64,000 nucleotides of DNA from Bradyrhizobium liaoningense (GTDB lineage Bacteria > Pseudomonadota > Alphaproteobacteria > Rhizobiales > Xanthobacteraceae). Shown in pieces: positions 1 to 8,025 of the stretch (position 1 is its first letter; the number at the start of each line of letters is the position of its first letter). The notes beneath the pieces were generated by a model. That model saw only the letters and a program-made list of their open reading frames with translations, had not been told where the DNA came from and ran no database searches. The position numbers and the translations under genes were made by a program. The stretch is taken from contig NZ_JAFCJT010000008.1 in NCBI RefSeq assembly GCF_018130785.1, positions 1-64,000 of the forward strand. The letters run 5' to 3'.

Positions 1-60
1 AAAGTCCTCACCATCCTCAACGCCATGCTCAGGGACCAAAAACAATGGCAACCCGCTTGA
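1..60 (+). CDS. IS110-family transposase, C-terminal end (partial)
   Basis: Frame 1 is open from the first base to a TGA at 58-60 and encodes 19 residues ending LNAMLRDQKQWQPA. This pattern (a helix with LNAMLRD followed by a short W-containing tail) is typical of the extreme C-terminus of IS110/IS1111-type transposases, which encode a DEDD-type recombinase. Only the tail is visible, so whether the element is intact cannot be judged. The family call is from recall of the tail motif and is moderately sure. Confidence 0.5.
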   Translation, partial: KVLTILNAMLRDQKQWQPA

Positions 61-73
61 CGAAGAACACAGT

Positions 74-192
74 CGCTGAGGTGCGAGTGGCGCGATGCAA
101 AAGCATCGCGCCGGGAGCCTCGAAGGATGAAACGGCCGAGGTACCAGCCGGGCCGTTCATCCTTCGAGGCTCGCTTCGCGAGCACCTCAGGA
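74..192. repeat. Nested intergenic inverted repeat
   Basis: An inner pair of arms (AGCCTCGAAGGATGAA near 117-132 and its reverse complement near 154-172) lies inside an outer pair (CTGAGGTGC at 76-84 and GCACCTCAG at 182-190). The whole would fold into a long hairpin. This looks like a dispersed palindromic intergenic element of the type common in Bradyrhizobium. It sits between the transposase tail and the end of the response regulator. Confidence 0.7.
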
Positions 193-224
193 TGACGGGG
201 ACGGAGCTGATTGCACCCCGAGGC

Positions 225-896
225 TCACCCTGTCGGGGTGCCCTGCTTCCACTGGCCGCCGGCGATCTTCGCCGCGGCAATCACCGCCTGCGTGCGGCTC
301 TCGACGCCGAGCTTTTGCAGGATCGCCGAGACATGCGCCTTGATGGTGGCCTCGGAGACGCCGAGCTCATAGGCGATCTGCTTGTTGAGCAGTCCCTCGG
401 ACAACATCATCAGCACTCGCACCTGCTGCGGCGTCAGCGTCACCAGGCGGTCGCGCAGGCGCGTCATGTCGGGATCGGCGGCGGCCGATAGATCGGTGTC
501 GGCGGGAACCCAGACGTCACCCTCCATCACCTTGAGAATGGCGTCGCGCAAGGTCTCGACGCCGAATCGCTTGGGGATGAAACCGGAGGCGCCGAAATCG
601 AGCGAGCGGCGGATCGTGGCGCTGTCGTCGGAGGCCGAGACGATCACCACCGGGATGGCAGGGTATTGCGCACGCAGATAGATCAGGCCGGAAAAGCCGG
701 AGATCCCGGGCATCGAGAGGTCGAGCAGGACCAGATCGACGTCTGATGTCTGTTCCAGGAACTTGGTGAGATCCTCGAACGATCCGGCCTCGTCGATCCT
801 GGCCGAGGTCAGGACGCCCGCCACCGCTTGCCGCAACGCGTCGCGGAACAGGGGATGGTCATCGGCGATGACGAGATGGGTCGAAGGAGCGCTCAT
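225..896 (-). CDS. LuxR/NarL-type response regulator (orphan)
   Basis: A 223-residue two-component response regulator. The N-terminal receiver has the acidic pair in IADDHP, the phospho-acceptor aspartate in VLLDLSMPG (about D59) and the lysine in IPKRFG. The C-terminal LuxR-type helix-turn-helix contains LTPQQVRVLMMLSEGLLNKQIA and SEATIKAHVS. The ATG at 896 was chosen because it begins directly before the receiver; longer upstream readings have no receiver homology. No sensor kinase is adjacent, so the partner and regulon are unknown. It diverges from the MHS transporter at 1201. Confidence 0.9.
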   Translation of the reverse strand: MSAPSTHLVIADDHPLFRDALRQAVAGVLTSARIDEAGSFEDLTKFLEQTSDVDLVLLDLSMPGISGFSGLIYLRAQYPAIPVVIVSASDDSATIRRSLDFGASGFIPKRFGVETLRDAILKVMEGDVWVPADTDLSAAADPDMTRLRDRLVTLTPQQVRVLMMLSEGLLNKQIAYELGVSEATIKAHVSAILQKLGVESRTQAVIAAAKIAGGQWKQGTPTG

Positions 897-1200
897 CGTT
901 CTCTTGCTGGCATTCGCACCGGGCCAGTAGGCCGGCCCGGGGCCTTGGTCAATTCTTTCCCGACCGGCCGTGGCATGCAAGTGGGCATTATCCCTTTGCG
1001 GGAACGGGGTTAACCCGCGGTCGAGCGCGATCGTGCCGGATTGAAAGGTCCGCGGTGTCAGGTGCGCGTCAGTGCGCAAGGCCGAAAGTCGTATTGGGGC
1101 CGGTTTCACGCCGATGTTACCTTGCGGGCAAGACCTGGGTTGATCCGGCATGACCGGACATCCGGGGCGCGAGGAAACGCATTTCGGGGAGCGACTCAAC
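897..1200. other. Divergent intergenic region without a gene
   Basis: About 300 bases between the response regulator (minus) and the MHS transporter (plus). It should hold both promoters. I found no convincing promoter pair, riboswitch or small gene. A GGGGAG Shine-Dalgarno sequence precedes the ATG at 1201. Confidence 0.5.
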
Positions 1201-2865
1201 ATGTCGACAATGGCTGTGTCTCAGGCAGGCGCAGGAGGGATGACGAAGGACGAACGTTTCGTCATTCTCGCCTCCTCGCTCGGTACCGTCTTCGAGTGGT
1301 ACGACTTCTACCTCTACGGTTCGCTTGCCGGCATCATCGGCGCACAGTTCTTCTCGGCCTATCCGCCGGCAACGCGCGACATCTTCGCGCTGCTGGCCTT
1401 CGCGGCGGGCTTCCTCGTCCGTCCGTTCGGCGCCATCGTGTTCGGCCGGGTCGGCGACATCGTCGGCCGCAAATACACCTTCCTCGTCACCATCCTGATC
1501 ATGGGTCTGTCGACCTTCATCGTCGGCCTGCTGCCGAACGCTGCGACCATCGGCATCGCGGCCCCGATCATCCTGATCGCGCTGCGCCTTGCCCAGGGCC
1601 TGGCGCTCGGCGGTGAATATGGCGGTGCGGCGACCTACGTCGCGGAGCACGCGCCGAACGGCAAGCGCGGCTATTACACCTCCTTCATCCAGACCACGGC
1701 GACGCTCGGCCTATTCCTGTCGCTGCTGGTGATCCTGTTCACCCGCACCGCGACCGGCGAAGCCGATTTCGCGGCCTGGGGCTGGCGCATTCCGTTCCTG
1801 GTCTCGGTGCTGCTGCTCGGCATCTCGGTCTGGATCCGGCTCCGCCTCAATGAATCGCCGATCTTCCAGAAGATGAAGGACGAAGGGAAGAGCTCGAAGG
1901 CGCCGCTCACGGAAGCCTTCGGCAACTGGCAGAACGGCAAGCTCGTTCTGCTCGCGCTGCTCGGCGGCGTGATGGGCCAGGGCGTGGTCTGGTACACCGG
2001 CCAGTTCTACGCGCTGTTCTTCCTGCAATCGATCCTGAAGGTCGACGGCTATACCGCCAACCTCCTGATCGCATGGTCGCTGCTGCTCGGCACCGGCTTC
2101 TTCATCGTGTTCGGCGTGCTCTCCGACAAGATCGGCCGCAAGCCGATCATCCTCGGCGGCTGTCTGATCGCGGCGCTGACCTTCTTCCCGATCTTCAAGA
2201 TGATCACCACCAACGCCAACCCGGCGCTGGAAAAGGCGATCGAGTCGGTCAAGGTCGACGTGGTGGCGGATCCCGCGGGTTGCGGCGACCTGTTCAACCC
2301 GGTCGGCACCCGCGTCTTCAGCGCGCCCTGCGACACCGCACGCGCCTACCTGTCGGGGGCGTCGGTCAAGTACTCGACCGTGCCCGGCCCGGCCGGCTCG
2401 GGCGTGAAGGTGGTGGTCAACGGCAAGGACGTCGCCTACGCCAACGCCAAGGACGGCAATCCCGCGCTGCTCGCCGCCGTGCAGGCAGCCGGCTATCCGA
2501 AGCCGGGCGATGCGGGCATTGTGAAGATGTCGCATCCGTTCGACATCTTCCGTCCGCAGGTCGCCGCGACCGTCGGGCTGCTGTTCATCCTGGTGATCTT
2601 CGTCACCATGGTGTACGGCCCGATCGCCGCGATGCTGGTCGAGCTGTTCCCGACCCGCATCCGCTACACCTCGATGTCGTTGCCCTACCACATCGGTAAC
2701 GGCTGGTTCGGCGGCCTGCTGCCCGCGACCGCGTTCGCGATCGTGGCCTCGACCGGCGATATCTATGCGGGCCTCTGGTATCCGGTCATCTTCGCATCAA
2801 TCACTGTCGTGATCGGCTTCTTCTTCCTGCCCGAGACCAAGGACGTCGACATCAAGGCGACCTGA
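1201..2865 (+). CDS. MFS transporter, metabolite:H+ symporter (MHS) family
   Basis: A 554-residue inner-membrane transporter of the ProP/ShiA/KgtP type. Signature sequences are FEWYDFYLYGSLAG in TM1, the motif-A loop FGRVGDIVGRK, GGEYGGAATYVAEHAP around TM4-5, and the second-half motif LSDKIGRKP. Members import carboxylates, betaines or shikimate with protons; the substrate cannot be read here. The start at 1201 has a GGGGAG ribosome site 10 bases upstream. Most MHS proteins have about 430-450 residues; this one carries a hydrophilic insert of about 110 residues (roughly 337-448) between TM9 and TM10, predicted to be periplasmic and containing two cysteines. Confidence 0.88.
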   Translation: MSTMAVSQAGAGGMTKDERFVILASSLGTVFEWYDFYLYGSLAGIIGAQFFSAYPPATRDIFALLAFAAGFLVRPFGAIVFGRVGDIVGRKYTFLVTILIMGLSTFIVGLLPNAATIGIAAPIILIALRLAQGLALGGEYGGAATYVAEHAPNGKRGYYTSFIQTTATLGLFLSLLVILFTRTATGEADFAAWGWRIPFLVSVLLLGISVWIRLRLNESPIFQKMKDEGKSSKAPLTEAFGNWQNGKLVLLALLGGVMGQGVVWYTGQFYALFFLQSILKVDGYTANLLIAWSLLLGTGFFIVFGVLSDKIGRKPIILGGCLIAALTFFPIFKMITTNANPALEKAIESVKVDVVADPAGCGDLFNPVGTRVFSAPCDTARAYLSGASVKYSTVPGPAGSGVKVVVNGKDVAYANAKDGNPALLAAVQAAGYPKPGDAGIVKMSHPFDIFRPQVAATVGLLFILVIFVTMVYGPIAAMLVELFPTRIRYTSMSLPYHIGNGWFGGLLPATAFAIVASTGDIYAGLWYPVIFASITVVIGFFFLPETKDVDIKAT

Positions 2866-2890
2866 TCGACAGCACCGATCGACAACACGA

Positions 2891-2924
2891 ACCGGCCGCG
2901 GTCTCCGCGGCCGGTTTTGTTTTG
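2891..2924 (+). terminator. Intrinsic terminator after the MHS transporter
   Basis: A perfect 10-bp stem CCGGCCGCGG / CCGCGGCCGG (2892-2901 and 2905-2914) with loop TCT is followed by TTTTGTTTTG. It also lies at the end of the convergent yjbQ-like gene. Confidence 0.85.
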
Positions 2925-2927
2925 TCC

Positions 2928-3401
2928 CTACTGATCGCCGCCGATGAATTGCAGAACGACCTCGCGCCGGTGCGGGCGCTGGCGGTGCTCGATCAGGTAG
3001 ATCGCCTGCCAGGTGCCGAGCGCGAGCTTGCCGTTGAGGACCGGGACCTGAAGCGAGGTCTGCGTCAACATCGTCTTGACGTGTGCCGGCATGTCGTCCG
3101 GGCCCTCGGTGTCGTGCGTCCAGCCGGCATTCTCGGGCGCGAGCCGCGACAGTACCGTGGTGAGGTCGACGAGCACGGACGGATCGGCGTTCTCCTGGAT
3201 CGTCAGCGAAGCCGAGGTGTGACGAATGAACAGCGTCAGGACGCCATCGCGGGCGTGAACCTCATTGATGAACTTCGCAGCTTCGCTGGTGAGATCGGTG
3301 AAGCCGCGGCCGGGCGTCTGCACGGTCAGCAGTGACGATGCGACGGTGGTGGCTTGCACCGACGATGGCGCCGAGCGCGTGACGGATTTGGTTGACGTCA
3401 T
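2928..3401 (-). CDS. YjbQ/UPF0047 family protein (secondary thiamine-phosphate synthase type)
   Basis: A 157-residue protein of the small trimeric YjbQ family. It shows the family core with LFIRHTSASLTIQENADPSV, the histidine-containing WTHDTEGPDDMPAHVK segment and the C-terminal LGTWQAIYLIEHR. Some members have weak thiamine-phosphate synthase activity; the physiological role is unsettled. The ATG at 3401 has a purine-rich GAGAGA upstream; a longer reading to 3503 adds an unrelated basic tail that runs into a repeat. It is convergent with the MHS transporter. Confidence 0.85.
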   Translation of the reverse strand: MTSTKSVTRSAPSSVQATTVASSLLTVQTPGRGFTDLTSEAAKFINEVHARDGVLTLFIRHTSASLTIQENADPSVLVDLTTVLSRLAPENAGWTHDTEGPDDMPAHVKTMLTQTSLQVPVLNGKLALGTWQAIYLIEHRQRPHRREVVLQFIGGDQ

Positions 3402-3429
3402 GAAATGTCTCTCTATTCGGAAAGCCGCC

Positions 3430-3518
3430 GTGGGGCGGGCAAAGCGAAGCGTGCCCACCAATCTACGCAACGAGGTCAAGGTGGTGGGCACGGCGCTTCG
3501 CACCCTTGCCCACCCTAC
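3430..3518. repeat. Intergenic inverted repeat (GGTGGGCA type)
   Basis: Arms TGGGGCGGGCAAAGCGAAGC..TGCCCACCA (3431-3460) and TGGTGGGCACGGCGCTTCG..GCCCACCCTA (3482-3518) are imperfect reverse complements. It fills the gap between two minus-strand genes and looks like a dispersed palindromic element. Confidence 0.7.
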
Positions 3519-3534
3519 GGCATCTCGTCATGCG

Positions 3535-4053
3535 TTAGATCTTCCCCGAGACGTCCTTCTGCACGCGGTTGGCCATGTCGATCAGCCGGCGCCAGGCCTT
3601 TTCCAGGAATGACATCACGCGATCGAGATCCTGGTCGCTGGGCAGCGGAATCTCGATCTTGCGGTCCCCCTCGGCGACCTTCGGCTCCTTCTTGAGCGGA
3701 TCGGATTTTGGCAGCGGCTCGTCGATCTTGCCTGATACGGTCGGCCCCGCCGCGATCTGCCCCCTCAGCTTCTCGACTTCGGCCTGGAGCCGGCCGATCT
3801 CGGCGTCGAGCGCGGTACGCTCGTCGGGCACCGCGTAGCAGGCCCAGCCGGCACCATTCTTGGTGCAGGTCGATACCGTGCCGGTGCGGGTGTCGAGCCG
3901 CAGCACGCCTTCGGGGATGGGCGTCATGCTGTAGCGGCCGTTTTCGCTGTCGGGCGCGGACTGTGCGGCAGCCAGACCGCCGCCGATGGTCATCGCCGCG
4001 GCGAATACCGCCGCTGCAAGCCATGATGCTGTGGATGAATTCGCTGGTCTCAT
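3535..4053 (-). CDS. Hypothetical exported protein with coiled coil
   Basis: A 172-residue protein I do not recognise as a named family. It starts with a Sec-type signal peptide (WLAAAVFAAAMTIGGGLAAAQS, cleavage probably after AAA or AAAQ). A compact segment has two cysteines (CTKNGAGWACYAVP), followed by a predicted coiled coil (ERTALDAEIGRLQAEVEKLRGQ) and a charged C-terminal part. The ATG at 4053 was chosen because GGAGAG lies 4 bases upstream; the ATG at 4068 lacks one. Probably periplasmic. No link to the flanking atp operon is evident. Confidence 0.75.
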   Translation of the reverse strand: MRPANSSTASWLAAAVFAAAMTIGGGLAAAQSAPDSENGRYSMTPIPEGVLRLDTRTGTVSTCTKNGAGWACYAVPDERTALDAEIGRLQAEVEKLRGQIAAGPTVSGKIDEPLPKSDPLKKEPKVAEGDRKIEIPLPSDQDLDRVMSFLEKAWRRLIDMANRVQKDVSGKI

Positions 4054-4317
4054 CGCGCTCTCCGCCATGGCGCTTCTGCAGCTTCTCTTCAATTCTACAC
4101 CCCGGCGAGACAATCTGCCGCCCAAAACACGCAACCGATATCAACGATCGCGGCAATCCCTTTGATCCCGTCAGCAGGACGAAATGGCGGTCGTATTCGC
4201 CGATCATGAGGAGAGCTGCTGCGGTGCGGCGTCACGCTGTGTGCAGCGCTGCCGCGCGCGCCAATATCATCAAGTAAATCAGCCACATAACAGAAAGCGA
4301 CGCAATCGTGACTTGGC

Positions 4318-4346
4318 TTGACTTGATTATGGGCCATCAGTATGGT
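4318..4346 (+). promoter_or_regulatory. Candidate promoter of the F0 ATP synthase operon
   Basis: TTGACT (4318-4323), a 17-base spacer and TATGGT (4341-4346) resemble a sigma-70 type -35/-10 pair. It lies about 65 bases before the atpI start and is the best match in the 4069-4412 gap. Prediction only. Confidence 0.4.
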
Positions 4347-4412
4347 CCGCGCGGCTTTTGAGGGTGGCGGGCGTAATTTCCATTCAGCCGCAGCGTTTCG
4401 GGTCTTCGTTGC

Positions 4413-4787
4413 ATGACACAGGGCACGGGGCACGGCGAGAATGGAGATCGCGATAGATCGCCCGAGGAAGCTGCGCTTTCCGAACGGCTCGGAAATCTTG
4501 ATCAGCGGTTGTCCGAGGTTCGTGACCGCCGCGCCAAGACCGAGCAACCCGCAGGTGACGGTGAAGACAGAGCGGCCAGAGCTTCGGCGATGGCGCTTGG
4601 TTTCCGGTTATCCTCCGAGTTGGTCGCCGGTGTCGTTGTCGGAGCGGGGATTGGCTGGGGGTTCGACCGCTTGCTGTCGACGTCGCCTTTCGGATTTATC
4701 GTGTTCCTGCTGCTGGGCTTCGTGGCCGGCGTGGTGAATGTGGTGAGATCGGCAGGCGCGGGTCAAAGCAGGCGCGGTGGTTCCTAA
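4413..4787 (+). CDS. atpI: F0F1 ATP synthase protein I (AtpI-like)
   Basis: A 124-residue protein. A hydrophilic, charged N-terminal part (to about residue 58) precedes two membrane helices (SSELVAGVVVGAGIGWGFDRLL and FGFIVFLLLGFVAGVVNVVRSA), the AtpZ/AtpI layout. AtpI assists assembly of the c-ring and possibly Mg2+ supply. It is the first gene of an F0 operon followed by atpB, atpE and the two b-type subunits, the usual arrangement in Hyphomicrobiales where F1 genes are elsewhere. Confidence 0.9.
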   Translation: MTQGTGHGENGDRDRSPEEAALSERLGNLDQRLSEVRDRRAKTEQPAGDGEDRAARASAMALGFRLSSELVAGVVVGAGIGWGFDRLLSTSPFGFIVFLLLGFVAGVVNVVRSAGAGQSRRGGS

Positions 4788-4811
4788 GCGATCCGCACAG
4801 GAGAGGAATGA

Positions 4812-4850
4812 TCGTACCGGTCCTGCCGGTACGGGCCGGCCCGGCCGGCA
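4812..4850 (+). other. Hairpins in the atpI-atpB intercistronic leader
   Basis: GTACCGG (4814-4820) pairs with CCGGTAC (4826-4832) around a 5-base loop and is followed directly by a G/C-only palindrome GGGCCGGCCCGGCC near 4833-4846. There is no U-run, so they are more likely RNA-stability or processing elements than a terminator. Confidence 0.5.
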
Positions 4851-4898
4851 GACCGAGACCCGCCGGCATCGCCCGGCAGACCAAGAGATGCCGCGCTG

Positions 4899-5648
4899 AT
4901 GAAAATCGACCCGATCCACCAGTTCAACATCGAGCCTCTCTTCACCCTGGGCCATATCGGCAATCACACGATCGCCTTCACCAATTCGTCGCTCTACATG
5001 CTGGTGGCGGTGGCGATCATCTCGATCCTGATGCTTGCCAGCGGAACTCAGCTGGTTCCCGGCCGCCTGCAGTCGGTCGCCGAGATCTCCTACGAATTCG
5101 TCGCCTCGACCATCCGTTCGACGGCCGGCGCGGAAGGCATGAAGTTCTTCCCGCTGATCTTCTCGCTGTTCATGTTCATCTGCGTCTCGAACCTGGTCGG
5201 CATCATCCCCTACACCTTCACGGTCTCGAGCCACCTGATCGTCACCGTAGGACTGGCGCTGCTGGTTTTCTTCACCGTGCTGATCTACGGCGTCGCCAAG
5301 AACGGTCTGAAATTCTTCTCGATTTTCGTTCCTCACGGCGTCCCGGGCTACATTCTGCCGCTGGTCATGTTCATCGAGATCCTGTCGTTCTTCCTGCGGC
5401 CGGTCTCGCACAGCATTCGTCTGTTCGCCAACATGCTGGCCGGCCATATCGCGCTGAAGGTGTTCGCGGGCTTCGTCGCCATGCTGGGCTTCTCGCTCGG
5501 CGCCATCGGCTGGGTCGGCGGCGTGCTGCCGCTGGCGCTCACGGTCGCGCTCTACGCGCTGGAGATTCTGGTCGCGTTCCTGCAAGCCTATGTGTTTGCG
5601 ATCCTGACCTGCATCTACCTCAACGACGCCATTCATCCGGGACACTGA
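4899..5648 (+). CDS. atpB: F0F1 ATP synthase subunit a
   Basis: A 249-residue integral membrane subunit forming the proton half-channels beside the c-ring. The essential arginine lies in the conserved helix SIRLFANMLAGHIALKV, and the C-terminal helix EILVAFLQAYVFAILTCIYLNDAI is typical. It starts at 4899 with MKIDPIHQFNIEPL, the usual alphaproteobacterial N-terminus. It is followed after 53 bases by atpE. Confidence 0.97.
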   Translation: MKIDPIHQFNIEPLFTLGHIGNHTIAFTNSSLYMLVAVAIISILMLASGTQLVPGRLQSVAEISYEFVASTIRSTAGAEGMKFFPLIFSLFMFICVSNLVGIIPYTFTVSSHLIVTVGLALLVFFTVLIYGVAKNGLKFFSIFVPHGVPGYILPLVMFIEILSFFLRPVSHSIRLFANMLAGHIALKVFAGFVAMLGFSLGAIGWVGGVLPLALTVALYALEILVAFLQAYVFAILTCIYLNDAIHPGH

Positions 5649-5701
5649 GCGGTCCGGGGAATTTCCACCCACAACCCAATCTTTCTTCCAAGGAGTCTAA
5701 A

Positions 5702-5929
5702 ATGGATCCGGCAGCAGCAAAACTTATCGGCGCGGGCATCGCATGCATCGGCATGGGCGGCGCGGGCGTCGGCGTGGGCGTGATCTTCGGCAACTACCTC
5801 GCCGCAGCCGTCCGCAACCCCTCGGCTGCTCAGGGCCAGTTCGGTAACCTGATCTTCGGCTTCGCCGTGACCGAAGCGCTCGGCATCTTCTCGCTGCTGA
5901 TCGCGCTGCTTCTGCTGTTCGTTTTCTAA
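5702..5929 (+). CDS. atpE: F0F1 ATP synthase subunit c
   Basis: A 75-residue hairpin of two membrane helices. Helix 1 has the glycine-rich GMGGAGVGVGVIFG; the loop has the RNPSAAQGQ type sequence; helix 2 has the proton-binding glutamate in FGFAVTEALGIFSLL. This forms the rotating c-ring. A strong AAGGAG ribosome site precedes the ATG at 5702, as expected for the subunit made in largest amount. An intercistronic hairpin follows the stop. Confidence 0.97.
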   Translation: MDPAAAKLIGAGIACIGMGGAGVGVGVIFGNYLAAAVRNPSAAQGQFGNLIFGFAVTEALGIFSLLIALLLLFVF

Positions 5930-5943
5930 GAACGACTTCTTTC

Positions 5944-5967
5944 GCGCCGCTTCATCCGAAGCGGCGC
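5944..5967 (+). other. Intercistronic hairpin after atpE
   Basis: A perfect 10-bp stem GCGCCGCTTC / GAAGCGGCGC with an ATCC tetraloop, directly downstream of atpE and without a U-run. A stable hairpin here could protect the atpE message and raise c-subunit yield relative to the downstream b subunits. Confidence 0.65.
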
Positions 5968-5989
5968 GTGACAGCAACAGGAGTACTCC

Positions 5990-6556
5990 ATGGCCGAGAG
6001 TCATGGCGGGGCAAAAGGTCCGGCGGCGGGCGCCCACACCGAAGCCGATGGCGGCCATCATGGCGGCGGCTTTCCGCCGTTCGAGAGCAGCACCTTTGCT
6101 TCACAGCTGGTGTCGCTCGCGATCTTCTTCGTCCTGCTTTACGTGATCGTGTCCAAGCTCGCTCTGCCGAAGGTCGGCGGTGCGATCGAAGCGCGTCAGA
6201 ACAAGATCGAGGGTGACCTCGCCGAAGCGCAGAAGCTGAAGGATCAGTCCGAGGCGGCGTTGAAGGCCTATGAAGGCGAGCTCGCTTCGGCGCGTTCGCG
6301 GGCACAGGCGATCGGCAACGAATCCCGCGACAAGGCGAATGCGCAGGCGGAAGCCGAACGCAAGACCCTGGAAGAGCAGCTGGCGGCCAAGCTCGCCGAG
6401 GCGGAGAAGACCATCGCCTCGACCCGCACGACCGCCATGAGCAACGTCCGCGGCATCGCGGCCGATGCCGCAGGCCAGATCGTGCAGCAGTTGACCGGCG
6501 TCGTTCCGGATGCGGCGTCGGTCAATGCCGCCGTTGATGCGTCCTTGAAGGGTTAG
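5990..6556 (+). CDS. atpG: F0F1 ATP synthase subunit b' (AtpG)
   Basis: A 188-residue peripheral-stalk subunit. The N-terminus (MAESHGGAKGPAAGAH..GGHHGGGFPPF) is rich in Gly and His, then one membrane helix (ASQLVSLAIFFVLLYVIVSKLALP) and a long alanine/charged helix (EARQNKIEGDLAEAQKLKDQ..) typical of b'. CAGGAG precedes the ATG. It pairs with the b subunit encoded 5 bases downstream to form the heterodimeric stalk seen in photosynthetic and many alpha-proteobacteria. Some annotations call it atpF2. Confidence 0.93.
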   Translation: MAESHGGAKGPAAGAHTEADGGHHGGGFPPFESSTFASQLVSLAIFFVLLYVIVSKLALPKVGGAIEARQNKIEGDLAEAQKLKDQSEAALKAYEGELASARSRAQAIGNESRDKANAQAEAERKTLEEQLAAKLAEAEKTIASTRTTAMSNVRGIAADAAGQIVQQLTGVVPDAASVNAAVDASLKG

Positions 6557-6561
6557 TCGAT

Positions 6562-7047
6562 ATGTTCTTCGATCCTGAAACCTGGGTCGCCGTCGCCTTC
6601 GTGATCCTGATGGTCGTGTTCGCCTATCTCGGGGTCTTCAAGTCGGCGATGACTGCACTCGACCATCGCGCCGCCCGCATCAAGGCCGAGCTCGACGACG
6701 CGACGCGCCTCAAGCAGGAAGCGGCCAAGGTGCTCGCCGACTACAAGGCGCGCAGTGCCACCGCCGAGCGCGAGGCTGCCGACATCATCGCCAACGCCAA
6801 GTCCGAAGCCGAGCGCATCGCGACCGAAGCCAAGGCGAAGATGGAAGACTTCGTCGCCCGCCGCACCAAGACCGCGGAGAGCAAGATCGCGCTTGCCGAG
6901 GCCCAGGCGCTGGCCGATGTCCGCGCCGCAGCCGCGGAAGCCGCCGTCCAGGCCGCCTCCACGATCCTGTCGCAGTCGGTCAAGGGCCAGGTCGCCGACG
7001 ATATGCTCGCCAAGGGCATCGCCGAGGTTCGGCAGAAGCTGAACTGA
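6562..7047 (+). CDS. atpF: F0F1 ATP synthase subunit b
   Basis: A 161-residue stalk subunit: a short N-terminal membrane helix (ETWVAVAFVILMVVFAYLGVF) followed by an extended charged helix (RIKAELDDATRLKQEAAKVLADYKA..) that reaches F1. It starts 5 bases after b' and is the last gene of the operon; a terminator follows. Confidence 0.95.
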   Translation: MFFDPETWVAVAFVILMVVFAYLGVFKSAMTALDHRAARIKAELDDATRLKQEAAKVLADYKARSATAEREAADIIANAKSEAERIATEAKAKMEDFVARRTKTAESKIALAEAQALADVRAAAAEAAVQAASTILSQSVKGQVADDMLAKGIAEVRQKLN

Positions 7048-7067
7048 GGGTTTTCGTCCTCACCAAT

Positions 7068-7099
7068 CAAAAAGCCGGCGCGCGAGCGCCGGCTTTTTT
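7068..7099 (+). terminator. Intrinsic terminator of the F0 operon
   Basis: AAGCCGGCGC pairs with GCGCCGGCTT around a short GCGA loop, followed by TTTTTTGTTT. The position 25 bases after the atpF stop marks the operon end. Confidence 0.88.
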
Positions 7100-7128
7100 G
7101 TTTGGCGGTCTGTAGCAACACATCGGAT

Positions 7129-7230
7129 GTCATCACCCGCGAAGGCGGGTGATCCAGTACGCCGCGGCATCTCGATTCTGGCCTCGCTGTCTCGGAATAC
7201 TGGATTGCCCGCCTTCGCGGGCAATGACAG
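7129..7230. repeat. Intergenic inverted repeat (CCCGCGAAGGCGGG type)
   Basis: Left arm TCACCCGCGAAGGCGGGTGA and right arm TTGCCCGCCTTCGCGGGCAA enclose a spacer with ATCCAGTACGCCGC. Both arms are themselves palindromic. A degenerate relative with the same spacer words lies near 30078-30232. Confidence 0.75.
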
Positions 7231-7254
7231 TTGAGATTGCCGCGAGATCTTGCC

Positions 7255-7905
7255 CTACTTCTTCTTCCGCGCCTTCGGCTCGGGCGAGAGCGCCTGCGGG
7301 TCGAAGCCGACATAGAAGATGTAGGAATCGGCGACCTTGGCCGACGGCATCGGATAGGCCAGATCCTCGACGATGAAGCTGAAGGGTACGCTGCCGCCGT
7401 CACTCATCTCGACGGTGGTCCGATAGGCCTTCGAGGCGATCACCTTCTCGCCGACGCCGCCCTGCACCACGGCGACGCGCAAGGGCACCTCGACGGTCGC
7501 GGGCGCACCGGCGGGACCTGCGATCACCCGCCCCTGGATGCCGATGCGGGCCGTGATGCCCTCGGCGCTGCGGGCGCATTCGCGCGCCATTTTGGTGATC
7601 GAGGCCTGGAAGCGGATCTCGTTGCCCACCGCCGGCTTGCCGGTGACACCGACCGCATAGGTCGAGGCCCCCGCGCGCACCGTGACCTGCGGGCAATCGA
7701 CCTCGTCTTCGGCCGGCTGGCCGGGCGCAGGCGGCGGCTTGGGCTGGGCCGACTCGTCGGACTTGCCGCCGAACAGGCTCTTGAAGCGGTCGGTGAGCGA
7801 CTGGGCCGCCACCGGCGAGACCGACGCGAACGCGACCGACAGCGCCAGCGCGACCCCCGTCCCCCGCCGCAACGCATTCCGCGATGACCGAAGCTCCTTC
7901 ACCAT
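7255..7905 (-). CDS. Hypothetical periplasmic protein
   Basis: A 216-residue protein without a named family that I can assign. It has a basic N-terminus and a signal peptide (GVALALSVAFASVSPVAAQS), a short linker rich in Pro (PKPPPAPGQPAEDEVD), then a beta-rich domain with two cysteines (VDCPQVTVRAG and ARECARSAEG) and a lysine-rich C-terminus. The ATG at 7905 gives the cleanest signal peptide; GGAG lies about 10 bases upstream. The beta domain could be a secreted structural protein; its function is unknown. Confidence 0.75.
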   Translation of the reverse strand: MVKELRSSRNALRRGTGVALALSVAFASVSPVAAQSLTDRFKSLFGGKSDESAQPKPPPAPGQPAEDEVDCPQVTVRAGASTYAVGVTGKPAVGNEIRFQASITKMARECARSAEGITARIGIQGRVIAGPAGAPATVEVPLRVAVVQGGVGEKVIASKAYRTTVEMSDGGSVPFSFIVEDLAYPMPSAKVADSYIFYVGFDPQALSPEPKARKKK

Positions 7906-8025
7906 CAACGCCCGTACTCCATGACAAATCTTGCGGCCGATCGCCGGCCCGGCCAGCGGTTTATATCGCCAAAATCGGCGAACCCAAGGCGACACGACGC
8001 GACTTTGGTTACATGAATGGAGGGG

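Noticed and set aside
966..1000. Possible sigma-54 promoter (TGGCATGCAAG)
   Set aside because: The -12 GC is missing at the required spacing from the -24 GG.
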